A stretch of 64,000 bases of DNA, from assembly GCA_002105175.1 (NCBI GenBank), contig MCGE01000016.1, positions 751,501 to 815,500 of the forward strand. Direction: 5' to 3'. Origin of the DNA: Absidia repens (Eukaryota; Mucoromycota; Mucoromycetes; Mucorales; Cunninghamellaceae). The notes beneath the pieces were generated by a model. That model was not told the DNA's origin and did not search any database. It worked only from the letters and a program-made list of their open reading frames with translations. Shown here in pieces: positions 1 through 14,125 of the stretch. How positions within the stretch are numbered: the first letter of the stretch is position 1; every line of letters begins with the position of its first letter. The translations under genes and the position numbers were made by a program.

Positions 1-120
1 CAAATTTTATTGAGATTTGCAAAATAAGGGAGGTCACAAGACTAGAAGACTATAATATATTCAAACACACTCCTTCCCCTCCAACAGACCGGAGTCAACA
101 GCCACCTAGCCAATAGTGCT

Positions 121-1469
121 TCACATCCCGGGTAGGCCATCATATCTTCTGTTCGCATATGCCGGTCGTAAGCCAGCAGCCAATTCCATATGCAAATGAG
201 ATCCGAAAGGGAGACAGCCTTCCAAGGTAGCTTCCGAAACAAGGGTAGTAAAGGCATCGGCTGTATAAGTATCGTTTTCTATCAGATGATTCGTCAGTCG
301 CCGTATATTATTCCATATGGCTGATAAAATGGCAAATGAGGTGATGGCGCCGGGAAATGAAGGATGATGTGTTGGAATCCTGATTGATGTGCCGTGCCCA
401 AAATAAACAAAAAAAAAAAAAATTAGTTATGTGTGTTCAATACTATTTGCGTGGACGACAACATCCGATCCCTGATATTTTTCTTACCTATCCAAATTCC
501 TTGGACGTTTTCGTGTAAATTTGACATCAGGCGACGTCTCATCTGTAGCACCGCCACTAGAATCATCATCATCATCAACTTGTTCCTGTTGTTGTCTTGA
601 TAAGGGAATCGAGAATTGTTCGTCCGATGACACCATCACGTCTTTGGGAACCACGGTTGGTTGGAATTGAGGTGGTACACGCTGGTCAAGTGTTGATGTC
701 GAATAATAGGGAGTGTCTATTGGTGGTGGCAGCGGCGGCGACGGCGACGACGATGACGTTAATGAGGGTAGGAGGTTATCCCTTCGATTGGAAGCTGAGG
801 CAACAAACGACGGTAGGTGGATTCCTCCATACGGTAGTAATATATTTGGCATGCTTGGTGATGTTGGTTCAAAGTCCCTTGCTGTTGACCAGCGAGCAGC
901 AGTAGTGTGGCTCGTTATCAACTGTCCCTGTTCAGTGATCGCTTGGTGCTGTTCCTCCAGATGAGTATGGTCATGACGTGTCGTTTCTTCTTCAGAAGTT
1001 CGGTCTTGATCATCTTGCTCCACAAAGGCCCCCGTCCCGTCATGTGAAGGTAAAGCACCGAAGGTAAAGTCAATATCAGAGAAAGACTCCGTATCAGAAG
1101 GCCGAAAGGAAGAATATGATTCAGGTTCTGAGGTGCCGAGCGAGAACGAGTCCCTTCTGTCTATGCTGAGAATAGAGGATGTGGAAGTTGTTGCCGTTGG
1201 TGCTACTGCTGGTGGTGCTGGTGGCAGTATATCTGAAAAGGAAGAGGTGGTATCAGAAGACGAAGAGCGTATTGCTGAGCTAATGTCATGCCAGTCAGTA
1301 TCTGACTCAGAAGCAGAAGATGCAGAGATAGTATGGGAGTGAATCTGGCCAGGTGATAGAATGTGGTTATCAATGGTAGGTATAGGATGAATGGGAAGTT
1401 CATCTTCAGTTGAAGCATCAAGGGGGATGACCTATGTCTCGGTCGACGTTGTTGTTGAGCAAAGGCCAT
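121..1469 (-). CDS. Unrecognised Ser/Pro-rich protein, two exons, apparent 1-base frameshift near the start
   Basis: I do not recognise this protein. Exon 1 runs 1469 to 488 and exon 2 runs 379 to 121, joined by a 108-bp intron with donor GTAAGA and acceptor CAG. The splice restores phase and gives about 413 residues. The start is an ATG in a good context (CACAATGGCC) after a pyrimidine-rich leader. The first 13 or so codons (MAFAQQQRRPRHR) connect to the long downstream frame only if the run of five C on the coding strand (1422-1426) had six; otherwise the frame ends in antisense-like sequence. The body is rich in Ser, Thr, Pro, Asp and Glu with an acidic run (DDDDD) and a basic KRPR patch, and is probably disordered. 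The last 85 residues are more ordered and end GLPGM. A poly(A) signal AATAAA lies at 6-11 on this strand. No domain or pathway is assigned. Confidence 0.6.
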
Positions 1470-2261
1470 TGTGTATATGTATATATAAAAGAGGAAGAAC
1501 GAACGAAAAAATGAAATTCAGTAATAAAAAATAAATGGGGGGTGGGGTGGCGTGATAACGAAAAACAAAAAGCAAAAGTGAACCGGTGTTTAAAAAATCA
1601 TACCCACTCTCACCTAATATTCAAAGATCTGCATGAACCCGAAGAGTCAGATTTCGTTCATTAGAACTATCTCGAGTTTTTCATTTGTATAGTGAAAATT
1701 TTCCGACTGATTTGAAAGAATATGTAAACAATTACAAACACAACATGTAAAAACCCATTTCATTTTGTGCTCATACTGTTTGCAACCATAACCATTTTAT
1801 TATAATGTTTTAAGAATCAAAGTGGTTCATTCTAACTGTACACTTCTCCTCTTCATAGTCCATCAATGAGTTGTCCTAACTTGAATATATATATATATAT
1901 ATATATATATTATTATTATTATTATTATGGGTGTTCGATAGCATTTGCTGTTGTTTCTAATTTTCATTGTTCGTTCATGCCACTCATCACTAATCGCGTT
2001 AAGGGAGCGGGATTTGAATAAGCCCGCCCAAGGAACTTTGGCTCCTATTTTCCTCATTCTTGTCATACTTTTCTCTTCATCCTTTTTATCTTTACAACAA
2101 AATATCTATAGGTAAACCCATCCGCACCATCCATCATTCATTCTATCGTCATCCATCCATTTTTCTGCGTTGAATGATGGATCAATCGATATAATCAATT
2201 TTTTCGATGGTTTTTTTTTTTTTTTTTTTGCTCACTTTGTCTCTTATCTTATCATCTAGTA
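1470..2261. other. Divergent intergenic region upstream of two genes
   Basis: About 790 bp between two divergent start codons. It holds an (AT)n tract near 1888-1910, a TTA/ATT run, and the motif GCGGGATTTGAA at 2007-2018 followed by CCCGCCC at 2023-2029. That motif resembles the outer end of the repeat family described elsewhere in this window. A pyrimidine-rich stretch ending in TAG sits immediately before the Ran start and may be a 5'UTR intron end. No gene is seen. Confidence 0.5.
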
Positions 2262-3392
<1,131 letters not shown>

Positions 3393-4809
3393 AAAAAGAA
3401 AATTACATACATTTTATTCCATTCAATTTTTTTTATTGCCGTCACTTCCCTTTCCACCTTTCATTCTTCATTAGCTCTTTTGCAGCCTTAGTTTTTTTAT
3501 TTCTTTTTCTATTCATTACTACCTTCTTGATTCATACATGACCCATTGTCCTTTTTTTTATTTTTACTATTATTTATATTGAAAATTGAATAAAGGATAT
3601 ACATTTTGCAAATATACATATATCATTTGTCTCAATATCATCTTGCTATAAGCTCTTCAACACTGTTTTTTATTGTATAGCGGAGTTCAGCAAAGGGTCA
3701 AAGTTATGCTTATCACAAGGATAGGTATTATTACTTTATTGCAAAAAAGATTTTGGGCATATGAAGTTGGTCGGATGTAGATGAGAAGTAAAGAAATTGC
3801 AATATCATACCAAGGCGTTTACAGAAAGGGAAAAAAAAATGTTGTGTGGCTCACTTATATACGCTCCGGTGCGATTCAATCATTATAGTTTTATGCCTAT
3901 ATTCTTTTTATGCGTCCTTCAATATGATTTTTTCATCTATTCATCTGGGACCATTTCATAAAGCCATTCAATCGCGCCCCCCTTTTACACCCCTATTTTT
4001 AAGCCCAATGTACATACAGAAGACTGAGCTCTCATCACGATGACTGACCGATGTTGCTTTATACCTAATCATTTTTTATTTTTGCGCCTTGAGAGGCTCA
4101 ATGTGGAAATTTGCTACTTTATCTATTTCCTATTTTACGTTGGTATTCAAAGTGGAAATGTTGCTACTTTATCTATTTCCTATTTTGCGTTGGTATTCAA
4201 AGTGGAAATGTTGCTACTTTATCTATTTCCTATTTTGCGTTGGTATTCAAAGTGGAAATGTTGCTCTTTTATTTATAACCTGAAGTGGAAACATTACATT
4301 CTTTATCTGCTACCTGAAGTGGAAATAGTTTCACTTTTGATAATATGTTTTAGTTTAGACATCTATTTCTGTCTAAGCTAATATAAGCGATATGGGGACC
4401 AATCCCATTTCGAACGCCGCTCCCTCTTTTTTTTTTTATCAAAAGGCGGATTCAAACTATGATATACGGTAACAACTAAACTAAGCTGGGTAATCCAATA
4501 AGGGTATCATGATACCTTTCTAAAAGTGAGGCGTTTAGAGATGTATGTGTATGAATGTGGAGTGGAGGTTTCTTGTTGTTTATTAACGCCCCCCCCCCGG
4601 CAAAATGACCGAGTGCAATCAAGGAGGGTAGTTTATTTCACGGCAAGTGATAAATTATTTTGCGATAAAGGGATAAACTAAACTAGATCGAATTAACCCT
4701 ATCAAGACAGAACGACCATGCGACCGATATTAAATAGTGGTAGTTAATATCATTAGAATAAATCTACCACGTTGGTGAAGTTGTTAGGTATTGTTTATTG
4801 TAATTTTTC
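3393..4809. other. Intergenic region with a tandem array
   Basis: Downstream of the Ran gene there is a T-rich 3' flank with poly(A) signals, then AT-rich DNA. The only structured element is the 50-bp tandem array at 4103-4346, listed separately. Short frames here follow the repeat and do not look coding. I see no gene. Confidence 0.5.
4103..4346 (+). repeat. Tandem array, 50-bp unit, about 3 full copies plus decayed copies
   Basis: Units start at 4103, 4152, 4202 and 4252 with the word GTGGAAAT. The copies at 4152 and 4202 look identical across the 50 bp. The first copy differs by a deleted G and one substitution, and the fourth decays after about 15 bp. Two further shortened GTGGAAA units follow near 4313 and 4320-4346. 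The near-identity of the middle copies suggests recent duplication or homogenisation. Confidence 0.85.
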
Positions 4810-5525
4810 AACTTCCGCCCACATGCTATTTTATTTATCTCCAGATTTCTTTTTTTTATTGTTTTCCCTCTTTCTTTCTTCTTTCCTTCACCATTTAACT
4901 TCTATGATGTTATGGTGATCTTAGGTTAATGTCAGGACTAGTTTAGAAGGGGGTTCAGCTCATGGATTACAACATGCATGGGGAAACCCTTTCATTTTGG
5001 ATTCAGGATTTAGAACGGTTGGCTTTTTGAAGCATTCATTAGCTTAGTTCACCGTTAGTTTACCCATAGTTTGTATCTACATCAGAATAAAATACGACTC
5101 TTTTTACTGGCTTCAATGAAAAATATGTTCCATTATTCTCTCTCTCATGTCTTGTGCAATAAATTCCTTTTTGTCATCGCCCGTTTAGATTAGTGCTGCC
5201 CGTGGTTGTCTTTCAACAACTATTCTTCCAGGATATCTCATGCCTTGTACAGTATGTTAGTTCCCATTTTCCAATTGTCCCTCCAGATTAGTGTTACCCA
5301 TTTAATCTCTCTCATGCATTCTCCAATAAATCACTTCCCATGCCCCCGCCTTTAATTCTAGTATCTTCCACTATGCTTTAATAAAATATGCTTTTTTATG
5401 AACTATCCTATAACACCTTGAATGATGAACAATGTCACTATTGTAGCTGTTTTAAATGTGTCCCACCAAACACTCACTTTTTAGCTCACCCACTATGACG
5501 ATTTTTCTTCTCTAAAGACCTAAGG
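4810..5525 (+). repeat. Interspersed repeat family, copy 1
   Basis: Member of a family found seven times in this window. The 5' end is a decayed form of the shared start (CCGCCCACATG then TATTTATTT). A T/C-rich stretch follows, then the conserved core: CACCATTTAACTTCTATG, GACTAGTTTAGAAGG, TTCAGCTCATGGATTACAA, CATGCATGGGGAAACCC and TTTCATTTTGGAT. Downstream comes ATTAGCTTAGTT, then GTATCTACATCAGAATAAA, then a 3' half made of loosely repeated blocks containing CTCATG and TTTAGATTAGTG. No open frame runs through it. The 3' end is set by comparison with the copies near 27.4 and 52.4 kb and is approximate. Confidence 0.75.
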
Positions 5526-5765
5526 ACTTATAAACGATCATTATGACATACATATCTCTATATCATCGTCGCACACGTATTCCCAAACCAGTATCATCCC
5601 ATTATATACCCATTCCTGACTGCATCATCACCACCATCACCCCCAAACAATCATGAGACAAAAACAAATGATAGGTCAAGATAATATTCTTTATTTCATC
5701 CAACGCAAAAACGAAGAGCAATAATAATAAAATAATATAAAAAGAGCCACACCGGGGCGATACGC

Positions 5766-6337
<572 letters not shown>

Positions 6338-7180
6338 CGTGATACTATAATCGTAAAAAAAAAACACATTACCATCGTTAGTATATCATTGCTGTATCGT
6401 TTCATCCATTCATCCATCCATTCATCTATCCATCAGCGGATATAAATTTGATAGAATATCACAAAAGTGAATTATATTACAATTTGCATCTGTCATAGTA
6501 TAGATTAATTGGATGGATAGTATTATATCTTTTTTTTAACCTTTGACAAGAATTAGAGGAAGAAAAAAAAAGAAAATCAACTGCTGGAGCAGACTTGACG
6601 CTTTTCCAATGATAGATTTAAAGTCCCGCCCGGGAGCAACGGCGTTCAAAATGTTCAATTTTTCGCCTGAAGGGAATGATTTTGTAAAAATGTCATGCAA
6701 TGTCTGGTCATTTTATATGCTTCCGCATTTACCCTGAGCATGTTTGTTTTTCTAGATTAATTTCATTTAACCATTTTGATTTCCAATTTTTGATCGAAGG
6801 ATCACTGTTCACTACTTTAATTGTTTTCTCAATTTGCAATGGCTCGAAACTCCGTCCTAATTGATCGAAATAGAATAAAAGGCGTGGGGAGATCGATGTT
6901 CATCTCATGATAAAATACCATGTCTAAGGAGAAGGGGAAAATGGTCGATCAAAATGACCTTTTTGTCAAATATTATAATAATTTGGAGTCATTGGGTAGC
7001 TAGTCGAGAACCATCAACAGAATAAGGAAAGAATCGAAAACAAAGAGGATATATTTTATCTATTGACAGCCAATCTCGGGGGACACGAAGGAAAATTGCG
7101 AATTAAATAAAGATACAACTCGCTTTTTTGTCCTCACCAACTTTTCGCTCCTTTCACTCGGTTTCATTCTTCAACAATAA
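6338..7180. promoter_or_regulatory. Shared divergent promoter region
   Basis: About 840 bp separating the divergent ubiquitin-eL40 and ERF4-like starts, so it must hold both promoters. CATC/CCAT-rich simple repeats lie at 6405-6435, and a GC-rich block GTCCCGCCCGGGAGC at 6621-6635 stands out in otherwise AT-rich DNA. No conserved TATA box position is clear, and I see no gene. Confidence 0.4.
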
Positions 7181-8478
7181 ATGAAAGAAGATTATTCTCA
7201 CCCTCAGCGAAGATATACAGATACGTGCCTTTACCTTACACCTGCTTCTCCCCTGTATACTAATGCCACGAGAAACCGACTCTCTTGTACCGTACCATCC
7301 TCCTCGTCTTCTATCACTGATCCTCATCGGCAGCACCATCGCAGACGACTTTTATCACTAGATGGTCATATCCCATTGTTACCGAAAAATTCTAAACATA
7401 GACGACATAGTACGTCTGAAACCATCCGTTATCGTAAGTCCTTGAACAATTTCTTCTTTGATTTTTATTTGATTTCTGTGAAAAGCTGACTAGTATTTTT
7501 TTCCCCCTTGAATGATAAAAAAAAAATCACTATTTTTTTTTAATTCCACCCTCTCTCTTTCCTCTTTTGAACTCTACCCACTATTTTTATTTTTATTTTT
7601 TATAAAAAAATTCAAAATACCTCCCCCTCTTTTTCATATATTATATTTTTACATATACCGAAGCATCCTCAAGGACGGACGTGACCGATTGCTCAGCTAA
7701 TAGTAAACACCAACAACAGTATGCCATGGCGTCAACAACGACTCCAAGCACCAATGTCATCAAATCAAACCCTCTTGCACACAAATCTCATACATCGATC
7801 GATATCACTCAGCCAGTATCGACCAAAGCCATACGAATAGAAAGGGACTACTCAAAAGGGATGGCATCACCAAATTCTGTACAGATTTACCAATATCATT
7901 ACAAGGAAAGGTAAAAATAGAACAAAATCACCTTTGCATATGTTGTCATCAGAAGAAGGCTCGTCTTACTCACCCACCCACTCACCTTGCTCTTGCTTCT
8001 TCTATAGATCACATCGGAACAATTTGTGCACACAATCACCACCATCAACACAATGTTAGAAAGTGCTGAACGCCTATCTTGGTCTGGTGTGCTTTACAAT
8101 ACAATGGAAATACTGACTATTTATCTATGGCCCCTTTTCTTCAACTCTCACTATCACAAGGTTAGCACCCCCCCCCCAAAAAAAAAGAAACGAGCTTGTA
8201 TGTGTACTGACAACTATTATTACTGTTGATGTTGTTGTTGTTGTGGTTGCTGGGTTGTTGTTTTTTTTCACTATAGATGATTCATCAGTTGTTGGCATTT
8301 ATTGATAAGGAAAACAATGAAGTATATCAAAAACAAAAGCTATCCATATGCAATCCGGTCAAGGCAGCTTTCCTATTCGTAAGTCTTTTCCCCAAACGGA
8401 TACAAATATCTAGATTGCTGGTGTTTAATTTTTTGCTTTTTCGTATTTATATAGATCGAAATACAAGTCTTTGATTGA
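7181..8478 (+). CDS. Golgin-A7/ERF4 family palmitoyltransferase partner, with an apparent 1-base frameshift
   Basis: Members of this family (yeast Erf4/Shr5, animal GOLGA7) partner a DHHC palmitoyltransferase that acylates Ras at the ER or Golgi. Proposed exons are 7181-7433, 7664-7910, 8008-8160, 8277-8378 and 8455-8478 (about 259 residues). The diagnostic order is present: IRIERDYSKG, then KFCTDLPISLQGK, ITSEQFVHTITTINTMLESAE, a hydrophobic segment (YNTMEILTIYLWPLFF), YHKMIHQLLAFIDKENNEVY, and a terminal IEIQVFD. The family motif needs one extra base at the AAAAGGG run (7853-7859); as written, exon 2 leaves the frame right after IERDYSKG, while exons 3-5 fit only the shifted frame. The N-terminal 150 residues are Ser/His/Arg-rich and variable. 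The acceptor of exon 2 (GAAG) is the least certain boundary. No ERF2-like DHHC gene is in the window. Confidence 0.8.
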
Positions 8479-9016
8479 AACCCTTTCACCTTTTAGTATT
8501 ATCTCCTCCTCCTCCTCCCTCACCACCACCATTCTACCCTTCCTCTTATTATTATTTACCGCCCTCTTGTTATTATTATTTCTTCTCTTTTTTTTTTTTT
8601 TTTACTTTTTATATATTCTGATATTAATTTTGTACTAGTACCTTTTATACTTTTTTTTTTTTTTTTATTTCTTTTTGGTTTTGACTCGACTTCAAAAAAT
8701 AAAGTTACACATGAAAGCACACCCCGTTTTTGTCAGAAAGCCACCGGTCAACACAGTAGACGTTTCGTCGAGCCTGGCGGTTCAATCCCCGATTTTGCGC
8801 TATTAAATTTTGTTTTTTTCGTCTTTTCTCTCTTCCCACCTCTCTCCCTCTCTTCTTTTTCTCTTTACTCTCTCTCTTTTTTTTTTTTTTACCCATCACC
8901 TTCATAAAAAAAAACATATCACAAAGTAAGTTTACTTTGAACCATCTTTCTTCGTTGTTTTATCTACTTGTTTCTCACCATCTCTACCTTTTTCTATTTT
9001 GTTTTTATAGTTTACA
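8479..9016. other. Intergenic, pyrimidine-rich
   Basis: Contains long T and CT-rich tracts typical of leaders in this window, with a stretch ending in TTTTATAG shortly before the V-ATPase start that may close a 5'UTR intron. A stretch near 8782-8798 (GGCGGTTCAATCCCCG) resembles a tRNA B box but has no matching arms. I see no gene. Confidence 0.45.
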
Positions 9017-10207
9017 ATGGCTGATTACTGGTAAGTTTTTTTTTTACACCAGTTATCAAGCAACAAAAAAAAAAGAAAAAGAAAAGAAAATATATTGACA
9101 CTCTCTACTATTGTGTATGTATACTAACTCCTCTTCCTCTCTTCTTTGCTTTTACGAAATAATAGTCCTGTTTATGCTCCTTTCTTTGGCTCCATGGGTT
9201 GCACCGCTGCCATTGTCTTCAGTTGTAAGTCAGTCTTTCATCATCTTGTGGTGTGATAGAGAATGGGGGAATATGACTTTACACTTGAGGTTGCTTCAAG
9301 GACAAAGAAAAAAAAATACGCGTATTCTTTTATCTTTTCTTATTTTCGTTTATTACGAAGACTGGGCGAAGGAATTATGTGGGTGGGCGGGCGGACTGGT
9401 TGTTGAAGTGGAGTTTTTTTTTTTTTTTTTTGTTATTGTGATAATGTTTCGGCTTCTATGCGGAAACGTCACAGGGGGAAAATGGCGTAGATGGGATTGG
9501 TGACACAAGAGTTTACTCAACTATTTTTTTTTCTTTCAAAGGTCTTGGTGCTGCTTATGGTACTGCTAAATCTGGCGTTGGTCTTTCTGCCATGGGTGTC
9601 CTCCGCCCTGACCTTGTGTTGAAGTGTATTGTCCCCGTTGTCATGGCCGGTATCTTGGGTATCTACGGTGTGGTGGTATCTGTGTTATTATCTGGTGGAT
9701 GTAAGTCTTTCTACACATATCTACATGAAACCCCAAGAATCCATTGACCGACCAACTGATTGACTGATTTTATTATTATTTATCATCATAGTGGCCATGA
9801 AGCAAACCTTGTTCAGTGGTTTTATTCAATTCGGTGCTGGTTTGAGTGTCGGTCTCTCTTGTGTAAGTCGCCTACCTGATCTAATAGACACGTCATAATG
9901 GACTCATTTTCTTTTCTTTTTCTTTCTTTGTAATTCTACTGACTAGTTGGCTGCCGGTATTGCTATTGGTATTACTGGTGATGCTGGTGTTCGTGCCACT
10001 GCTCAACAACCAAGAATGTTCGTGGGCATGGTAAGTGGGCAAAATAGGTTTCCTGAATAGACAATCGATCATTGAACTAATTTACGTGGTATTTAATTTA
10101 TATAGATTTTGATTTTGATTTTCGCTGAAGTGTTGGGTCTTTACGGTCTTATCGTTGCTTTGATCTTGAACACCAAGGCCGCTGGTGGTGAAAACGTGTG
10201 CAATTAG
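9017..10207 (+). CDS. VMA3: V-ATPase proteolipid subunit c
   Basis: Proton-translocating ring subunit of the vacuolar H+-ATPase V0 sector. Six exons: 9017-9030, 9166-9224, 9542-9700, 9792-9862, 9947-10030 and 10106-10207, giving 162 residues, the usual length. Four membrane helices are evident: [65 protein letters not shown]; and [21 protein letters not shown], whose glutamate (in FAEVLG) is the proton-binding residue. The loop [21 protein letters not shown] is typical of the c subunit. Exon 1 is a 14-bp micro-exon. The intron between exons 2 and 3 is long (317 bp) and GC-richer than its neighbours. The VMA3 rather than VMA11 assignment rests on the overall consensus and is slightly less sure than the family. 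Confidence 0.95.
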
Positions 10208-10578
10208 GAATCCCCCGTTTCTCATTCATTCTCTTCTTCTTCCCTTACCCCATTTTACTTTTGATTCAATAAAATAGTTTACCCTGTTACACACTTGTTT
10301 ATATATATATTTATATATCTTCGATAGTCTTTGATTTATTTATGATTTGGATATGGTTGATTTCAATAAAACTTCTTTTATCTAAATAATGCTCTTTTTT
10401 TTTGTACCATTTTGCTGGGCTGGCGGGTTGGCGGAAACACGAGCGTGACTCTAATTTTTTTTCCACGCTACATTCCCTATAAAAAAAAATGTTTGATTTC
10501 TTTTTTTCCTATTCTTTTGGTTTTCTGTTCCTCTCCTTTTCCTTCACTACTTTATTTTTTTTTTTTGTGGTCAAGTAA
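10208..10578. other. Intergenic spacer
   Basis: Short spacer with poly(A) signals AATAAAA near 10268 and 10365, then a GC-rich block GCTGGGCTGGCGGGTTGGCGG near 10412 and a T/C-rich leader to the next start. It presumably contains the terminator of the V-ATPase gene and the promoter of the AMP deaminase gene. Confidence 0.5.
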
Positions 10579-13500
10579 ATGGATAGAATGGAATCCCCTC
10601 AGACACCGAAGGAAGAAGGTGTCAACAACTTTGATGAATCTCCTTTCTTCAAATACCATCACCAAAAGTCGATTGAAAATGTAAGTGAAAAACAGGGACA
10701 TAACAATAGATCTTTAGCAAAGGTTACGGACTGATCTTTGCTTGTTCTAGCATGATAGCAAGTATATTTTCCAAAACTTACACCAAGACGAAGACACGCC
10801 TCATGATCACTCTCTGCAGCAACCTGGCGTGAGTGGACCGTCGCAATCCCAAGCTCCCCCTGTTGATCCAGTTACTCATGTTGAAAGTGGTAAGTCAATC
10901 TCCATTCTGTCTGGTGACATGTTTAGTAATCAACTTTTTTTTTTTTTTCTGGCATCGCATTTTGTTTTCGCTCTTTTGGTCCTATATGTTAGATGCTATT
11001 ACAGCGGAACTTCGTGAACTCTATGTCAACTTGCAAAAGTGTTTGGATTTACGTGAAAAATACATGCGACTCTCTCAACAACGTTCATGTGATGATCCCA
11101 AGAACAAGCCTGATTGGAACATCTATCCCTCTCCTCCACCGGCGTCCTGGCCACCTCCTCCCCAAGAAAATTTGGACAAGATCAAACAAAAAGAAAAGGA
11201 ACGTGAAGCTGATCCAGTGGCTGCCGTTGGTAGTGATTTCCACTTTGAAGATTGTACTATTCCTGGCAAGCATCATGTAAGTATTGGTCTATTTGAACCG
11301 TAACTATGAAGTACAATCCGATCTTATTATATTTGTCCATTGTGATCATAGTATACTTTTGGAATGAATAAAGAAGGGTTTTATCAAGTTTATAAGACGG
11401 ATCAAGACAAAGAAATGGATCAGCCTGTCACTCATGTGCCTTACCGCAAAGAATTTTATGAGGACATGGACTTTGTATTAAGCACGATCAGGTAACACAC
11501 ATGCACTCCAACGTCAAAAAAAAAAAAAAAAAAAAGGAAATGGCGGGAAATGTCGGGATTTTTAAATAGAACGGGTGATTCACAATTAATTTTTTTTAAA
11601 AAAATTAGTGACGGACCTGCCAAAAGTTTTGCCTTCCGTCGTTTACGCTATTTGGACAGTTCCTGGCAAATGTATATCCTACTGAATGAATTTCAAGAAA
11701 TGTCGGATTCCAAAGTAAGCAAAAATGCCAGGATCAAATTTGTTGACTCCTTTGATTAACTTCATTATATTGTTTGTAGCGTGTGTCTCATCGTGATTTT
11801 TACAATGTGCGGAAAGTGGATACTCACATTCATCACTCCAGCTGCATGAATCAAAAGCATTTACTCCGATTTATCAAGTCGAAAATGAAGAAATCACCTG
11901 ACGTAATTGATTCTTTTGTTTGTATGCCATCACAACAAAATTAACCAAATCTCTGTTTCTTCATATGCATATATGTAGGATGTGGTGATCCACCGTGACG
12001 GCCATCTCTTGACTCTCAAAGGTGTGTTCGAAAGTTTGAACTTGACGGCTTACGATCTCAGTATTGATACCTTGGATATGCATGTAAGTAGCAATATATA
12101 TATTCTTTCAAGATTTTTTCTTTGTTACTCACACAACCTCTATAATTTACAGGCGCACAAGGACTCATTCCACCGATTCGACAAGTTCAACCTCAAATAC
12201 AATCCTATAGGCGAATCCCGTTTACGTGAAATTTTTATGAAGACCGACAACTATATTCAAGGAAAATACTTGGCGGAAATCACCAAAGGTAACCTGAATT
12301 CGTGCGGTGGCATCGTCTATTGCGTTTCACTACTAACCTGATTTTGTATTTTTAATCTACAGAGGTGGTGTCTGATTTGGAATCTTCAAAGTACCAGTTT
12401 GTGGAATATCGAGTCTCCATCTACGGCAGGTAAGATAAAACCAAAAAAAAAAAAAAAAAAAGACAGAGGTGTATGAATTATATACACATATTCATTCATT
12501 TTTGTTTTCTAAACCTAGATCAAAATCTGAATGGGACAAACTGGCCAAATGGGTAGTTAACAATAAATTATTTTCTCACAATGTACGTTGGTTGGTCCAA
12601 ATTCCTCGCTTATACAATATCTACAAGTCTTCTGGTATCATCAACAGTTTCGAAGATGTCATTCAGAGTACGTAACTACGCAAAATTGATATGTCGTGGG
12701 GTATATCGAAGACAAAAAATTAATGATCATTTTTTTGTTTTATAGATTTATTCGAACCTCTCTTTGAAGTCACTCACGATCCTTCCTCGCATCCTGAACT
12801 TCATGTCTTTTTGCAACGTGTGGTTGGGTTTGATTCAGTCGATGATGAATCCAAGCCGGAACGCCGTACTTTCAAGAAATATCCCAAGCCCTCTGAATGG
12901 AATTTCAAAAACAACCCTCCATATAGCTACTACATTTATTATATGTACGCAAACGTTGCTGCTCTTAACAACTGGCGTGTGGAACGTGGTTTCAGTAAGT
13001 GATATTAAAAAAAAAAATTCAAGGGTGGTGATACGAGATACTCATTTTTCTTCTCTTAGATACTCTTGTTCTTCGTCCTCATTGTGGTGAAGCAGGGGAT
13101 ACTGAACATCTGACAGCCGCCTTTTTGTCATCTTTTGGTATTAGTCATGGTATTTTATTGCGAAAGGTGCCTGCTTTGCAATACCTCTATTATCTTGCTC
13201 AAATCGGTATTGCCATGTCTCCGTTATCCAACAACGCTCTCTTTTTGACCTATGAACGCAATCCTCTACCTCAATTTTTCCAACGTGGTTTGAATATCTC
13301 GCTCTCGACTGACGATCCTCTTCAATTCCATTTCACCAAAGAACCTTTGATTGAGGAATATAGTGTGGCTGCTCAGGTAAAAAATAATAACAATATATTA
13401 AAAAACCACAGATACAAATCGAATGAAATTCACCTCTTTTTAATTATTATCACTATTATTTAGATTTACAAGTTGTCCAGCACTGACATGTGTGAACTGG

Positions 13501-13967
13501 CACGAAACTCTGTGATTCAAAGTGGATGGGAAGGCAGCATCAAAAATCACTGGTTGGGTCACCAATGGGAACAAGGCATCAATGACGTTCATCGCACGAA
13601 TGTACCTGACATCCGTATCCGGTTCCGCCAAGACACCCTACGAAATGAACTCGCTACCTTGCAACGTTACGTGAATTACGACAAGACCCAAGCTAGTGGA
13701 TCCAACGCACCTGAAATGACGCCCCATGACACAGTGGGATTGGCTGGATTTACGGAACCTGCAAAATTACAGCAACAAATTCAACATGAACGGGCTCAGT
13801 GTGATCAACACCAGCAACACAATCATATTGGGGATAGCCACAGCGACACAAATGAAGATATGGCCAATATGACCGCGTTTCCTGGTATGGCTTTAGCAGC
13901 AGAACGTGCCAAACGCAAACTCTCTCTCTCTGGAGGACCACTCAGCGATGAACCTGCTGACAAATAG
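10579..13967 (+). CDS. AMD1: AMP deaminase
   Basis: Hydrolyses AMP to IMP and ammonia, a control point of the adenylate pool and purine nucleotide cycle. Thirteen exons: 10579-10680, 10751-10889, 10993-11276, 11352-11491, 11609-11714, 11780-11902, 11979-12083, 12153-12288, 12363-12429, 12519-12667, 12746-12994, 13060-13376 and 13464-13967. They sum to 2,421 bp (806 residues) with all phases consistent. Landmarks of the deaminase domain are [24 protein letters not shown] (metal-binding HxH), [46 protein letters not shown] (zinc-binding His and catalytic Glu), and the family signature [11 protein letters not shown] near the end. The C-terminal 130 residues are a Gln/His-rich tail beyond the catalytic domain. 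The N-terminus, about 180 residues before the core, is variable. The assignment is secure. Confidence 0.96.
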
Positions 13968-14125
13968 TTTAGATCATGGTTGACGCTTACTCCCAATAAA
14001 ATACAAATCATTATCTATTATTCGAACCCCGTCTTTTTTTTTCTGATCAATTTTCTTTTTTTGTACACTTTTTTTCTCCCTCCTGTCTACTCCCCCTACC
14101 CCGCCCGTTTTTTTTTTTTTTGGTC

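Noticed and set aside
1133..1342. Plus-strand frame rich in Glu and Val
   Set aside because: Antisense to the Ser/Pro-rich coding frame on the minus strand, which continues far beyond it.
4103..4346. CRISPR-like array
   Set aside because: The units are head to tail without unique spacers, and the genome is eukaryotic.
8755..8805. tRNA-like B box GGTTCAATCCCCG
   Set aside because: The flanks do not form a T stem or an acceptor stem, and no A box is found at the right distance on either strand.
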